Source of the DNA: Channallabes apus
Taxonomy: Eukaryota > Chordata > Actinopteri > Siluriformes > Clariidae
NCBI GenBank assembly: GCA_030522415.1
Contig: CM060115.1
Coordinates: 7,661,579 to 7,725,578, forward strand
Direction of reading: 5' to 3'
DNA: 64,000 bases
Shown piece after piece: positions 62,375 through 64,000 of this stretch (position 1 is the first letter of the stretch; each line of letters opens with the position of its first letter). The notes under the pieces were generated by a model, which saw nothing but the letters and a program-made list of their open reading frames with translations, was not told where the DNA came from and searched no databases. Position numbers and translations under genes: made by a program.

Positions 62375-63962
62375 CTAATGACACAGATCATAAAGAGAAA
62401 ATTATTATTATTTTTTTTTATTTAACAATTGTTTTTATTTCTACAGTGAACAGAAAGTTGAATGATTTAGGATTATTATCTAGATTATTAATTTGCCTTG
62501 CTGTGTCACTGAACAAATGCCTCACTATTTACTTAGTGCCTTCTATGAACATAAATAGACATTAAACTCACTGTACTGCACAAGGTCCTTAATTTTTGCC
62601 CACACTTTGAATGCCAGGTTGCCCAAGTGCTTCGCTTCATCAATCAGCGCTCCTGAAACCATCTGTGCATCCTGCACAAAGTATCGAGCTCTGGAACAAC
62701 ATTCAGGAGTCAGGAGATTAGTTTGGAGTTTCCAAAATAATCTCAGCAAATTTCTAAAAATGTACTAAATACAAACACTTAATACACGAGTTATTACAAA
62801 ATTGAGAGCACGGGGTAAGAAGTGGATGAATTTGGACAAAAATGACCAGAAAATGCATTTAATTTTTCTGCCAAAATCTTTTAGTCATAATACAGTATTG
62901 CTGAATTCTCAGACCAGATCGGCCAGAAGGATGTTAATAAATTTTCTGACACTACGTGCATACACATAAAATAAAAAACATAAAAAATCTTCACCATGCA
63001 GAGAGATTCAGTCAGGGCCGCAGATTCCGCAGGGAAACGGAATCCGGTTCATGTCATTGCACAGCCTCCTACTGCATCATAAGGGATTTCCCCATTCATA
63101 CCAGAGCTCCTGTCACACACTCACTCATTTAAAAAACTGGCTTGTCTGCCTCAGACAAGACAGTCTTTTTCAATCTCGCCCATGACAATAGTGTGTGGCT
63201 GAGAAGAACCCAGCAGACATGGACCAGCTTATTCAGGTCGTCGCCCAGTGAGGAGTGCAGCTGGGGACTCATCAGTAAATCTGGAACATACTGTTCTTTC
63301 CTGTGATGTTCAAGCGCCAACTATCAATGCCAAACCCATGTTCTAATTTAGAGCGCGAACCCCTTCAATGCACCTTTGTTGAGCCCCAGCTGGAGACCGA
63401 GAGCGCTGAACATCACTGAGGGCCCAGTCTGCTCCGAGAACCCTGCTTAGGGTCCAGCCTGCCCCAAATGAATCAACATCGGACTGGCTTTTGTGCCGTC
63501 TCCTCTGCGCTCTATGAATTTTCTCCCAGCTGTTCCTGTTAAGGAGTCGCCATAGCGGACCCGCCACACACTGAGTCTAACAAGAACATCTCTGCACTGC
63601 TCCTTTGCATTTGAACTTTTAGCTCATCTGCTATTGGGTTTCATCATGTTCAGCCTCACACGTGACAGAAGTGACATTTTAACCAATGAAAGTATCTTGA
63701 ATCTAGTCAAGTGAAAACTTAAAATTTACTGATTAAACAAAAAAAAACTTTGATTACAACAAAAATTATGAGATTATTAAGCTTAATTATAGACAAGTTT
63801 TTACATTTTTGTAACATAATGTTCTTGCTCTTGATAGCTTTTCATACAAGTTGCCACACATCATTTCTTAATAATTTGCTTGATCTTATGACCATAAACC
63901 ACAGAACCACATAGAAGAGAGAAGCAGGAAATGACTTACCTAGTCATCGAGGACTTAAAGTT
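61827..63962 (-). CDS. TRIM-C: 3' part of a third A33/TRIM35-like TRIM gene
   Basis: Three exons are visible: 63962-63940 (23 bp), 62690-62572 (119 bp) and 62374-61827 (PRY-SPRY with stop). Lengths and phases equal those of TRIM-B. The RING, B-box and main coiled-coil exons must lie beyond 64,000. All visible splice sites are canonical and the SPRY frame is open, so the gene looks functional as far as it can be seen. Same orientation as TRIM-A and TRIM-B, a tandem array. Confidence 0.88.
62572..62690 (-). CDS. TRIM-C exon 5 (119 bp)
   Basis: Acceptor ttgttccag, donor TACA|GTGAGT. It encodes ARYFVQDAQMVSGALIDEAK and HLGNLAFKVWAKIKDLVQY, a canonical member of the family. Confidence 0.9.
62691..63939. 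other. TRIM-C intron 4 with a GC-rich segment
   Basis: From about 63005 to 63620 the composition rises clearly in G+C compared with the AT-rich flanks, with overlapping open frames on the minus strand (63129-63320 and 63343-63567) that match nothing I recognise. The rest is ordinary intron. Confidence 0.45.
63940..63962 (-). CDS. TRIM-C 23-bp micro-exon
   Basis: Acceptor ttctcacag, exactly 23 bp encoding NFKSSMT plus AG, donor GTAAGT. It matches the TRIM-B micro-exon in length and phase. Confidence 0.87.
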
Positions 63963-64000
63963 CTGTGAGAAAAAAAAAAACTTATTATATGCAGGTAATA

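Overview
The window is vertebrate nuclear DNA, almost certainly from a ray-finned (teleost) fish. It is AT-rich, its genes are split by long GT-AG introns, and it is packed with Tc1/mariner, hAT, Harbinger/ISL2EU-like, RTE-like and tRNA-derived SINE copies of the kinds common in fish. The species cannot be fixed from sequence alone. No prokaryotic system, CRISPR array or bona fide tRNA/rRNA gene was seen.

Region 1 (1-38,185, minus strand) is one long gene, an orthologue of FAM171A1 (astroprincin family type I membrane protein). Eight coding exons were assembled by hand with canonical splice sites and one continuous frame (781 codons in the window). They give a signal peptide, an N-glycosylated ectodomain, one transmembrane segment and most of the cytoplasmic tail. 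The last roughly 110 residues, judged against human FAM171A1, lie beyond base 1. Its introns (the first is 19.5 kb) hold most of the transposon debris. Region 2 (38.3-41 kb) is the intergenic space upstream of FAM171A1.

Region 3 (41-64 kb) is a tandem minus-strand array of three class-IV TRIM genes of the zinc-binding-protein-A33/TRIM35-like type, all built on the same plan: RING/B-box exon, 96-bp exon, 231-bp exon, 23-bp exon, 119-bp exon, PRY-SPRY exon. TRIM-B (49,275-54,563) is intact, with a 484-residue product and an ISRE-like motif just upstream of its start codon. TRIM-A (41,254-44,286) looks broken: its PRY-SPRY exon runs into a truncated mariner transposon and its 23-bp exon has no usable donor. 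TRIM-C (61,827 to beyond 64,000) is the 3' part of a third gene. The family and the ISRE-like motif suggest innate immune, interferon-linked E3 ubiquitin ligases. That role is inferred.

The most notable structure outside genes is: four hAT elements with exact 8-bp target-site duplications; an ISL2EU-like element that keeps a short first exon; a 750-bp-scale duplication upstream of TRIM-B in which only one copy took a hAT insertion; a near-perfect ~54-bp-arm palindrome inside a hAT element; an unclassified three-copy repeat family; a second duplicated unclassified repeat; SINEs that share a 3' tail with RTE-like LINE ends; and a full-length SINE with an exact 12-bp target-site duplication.
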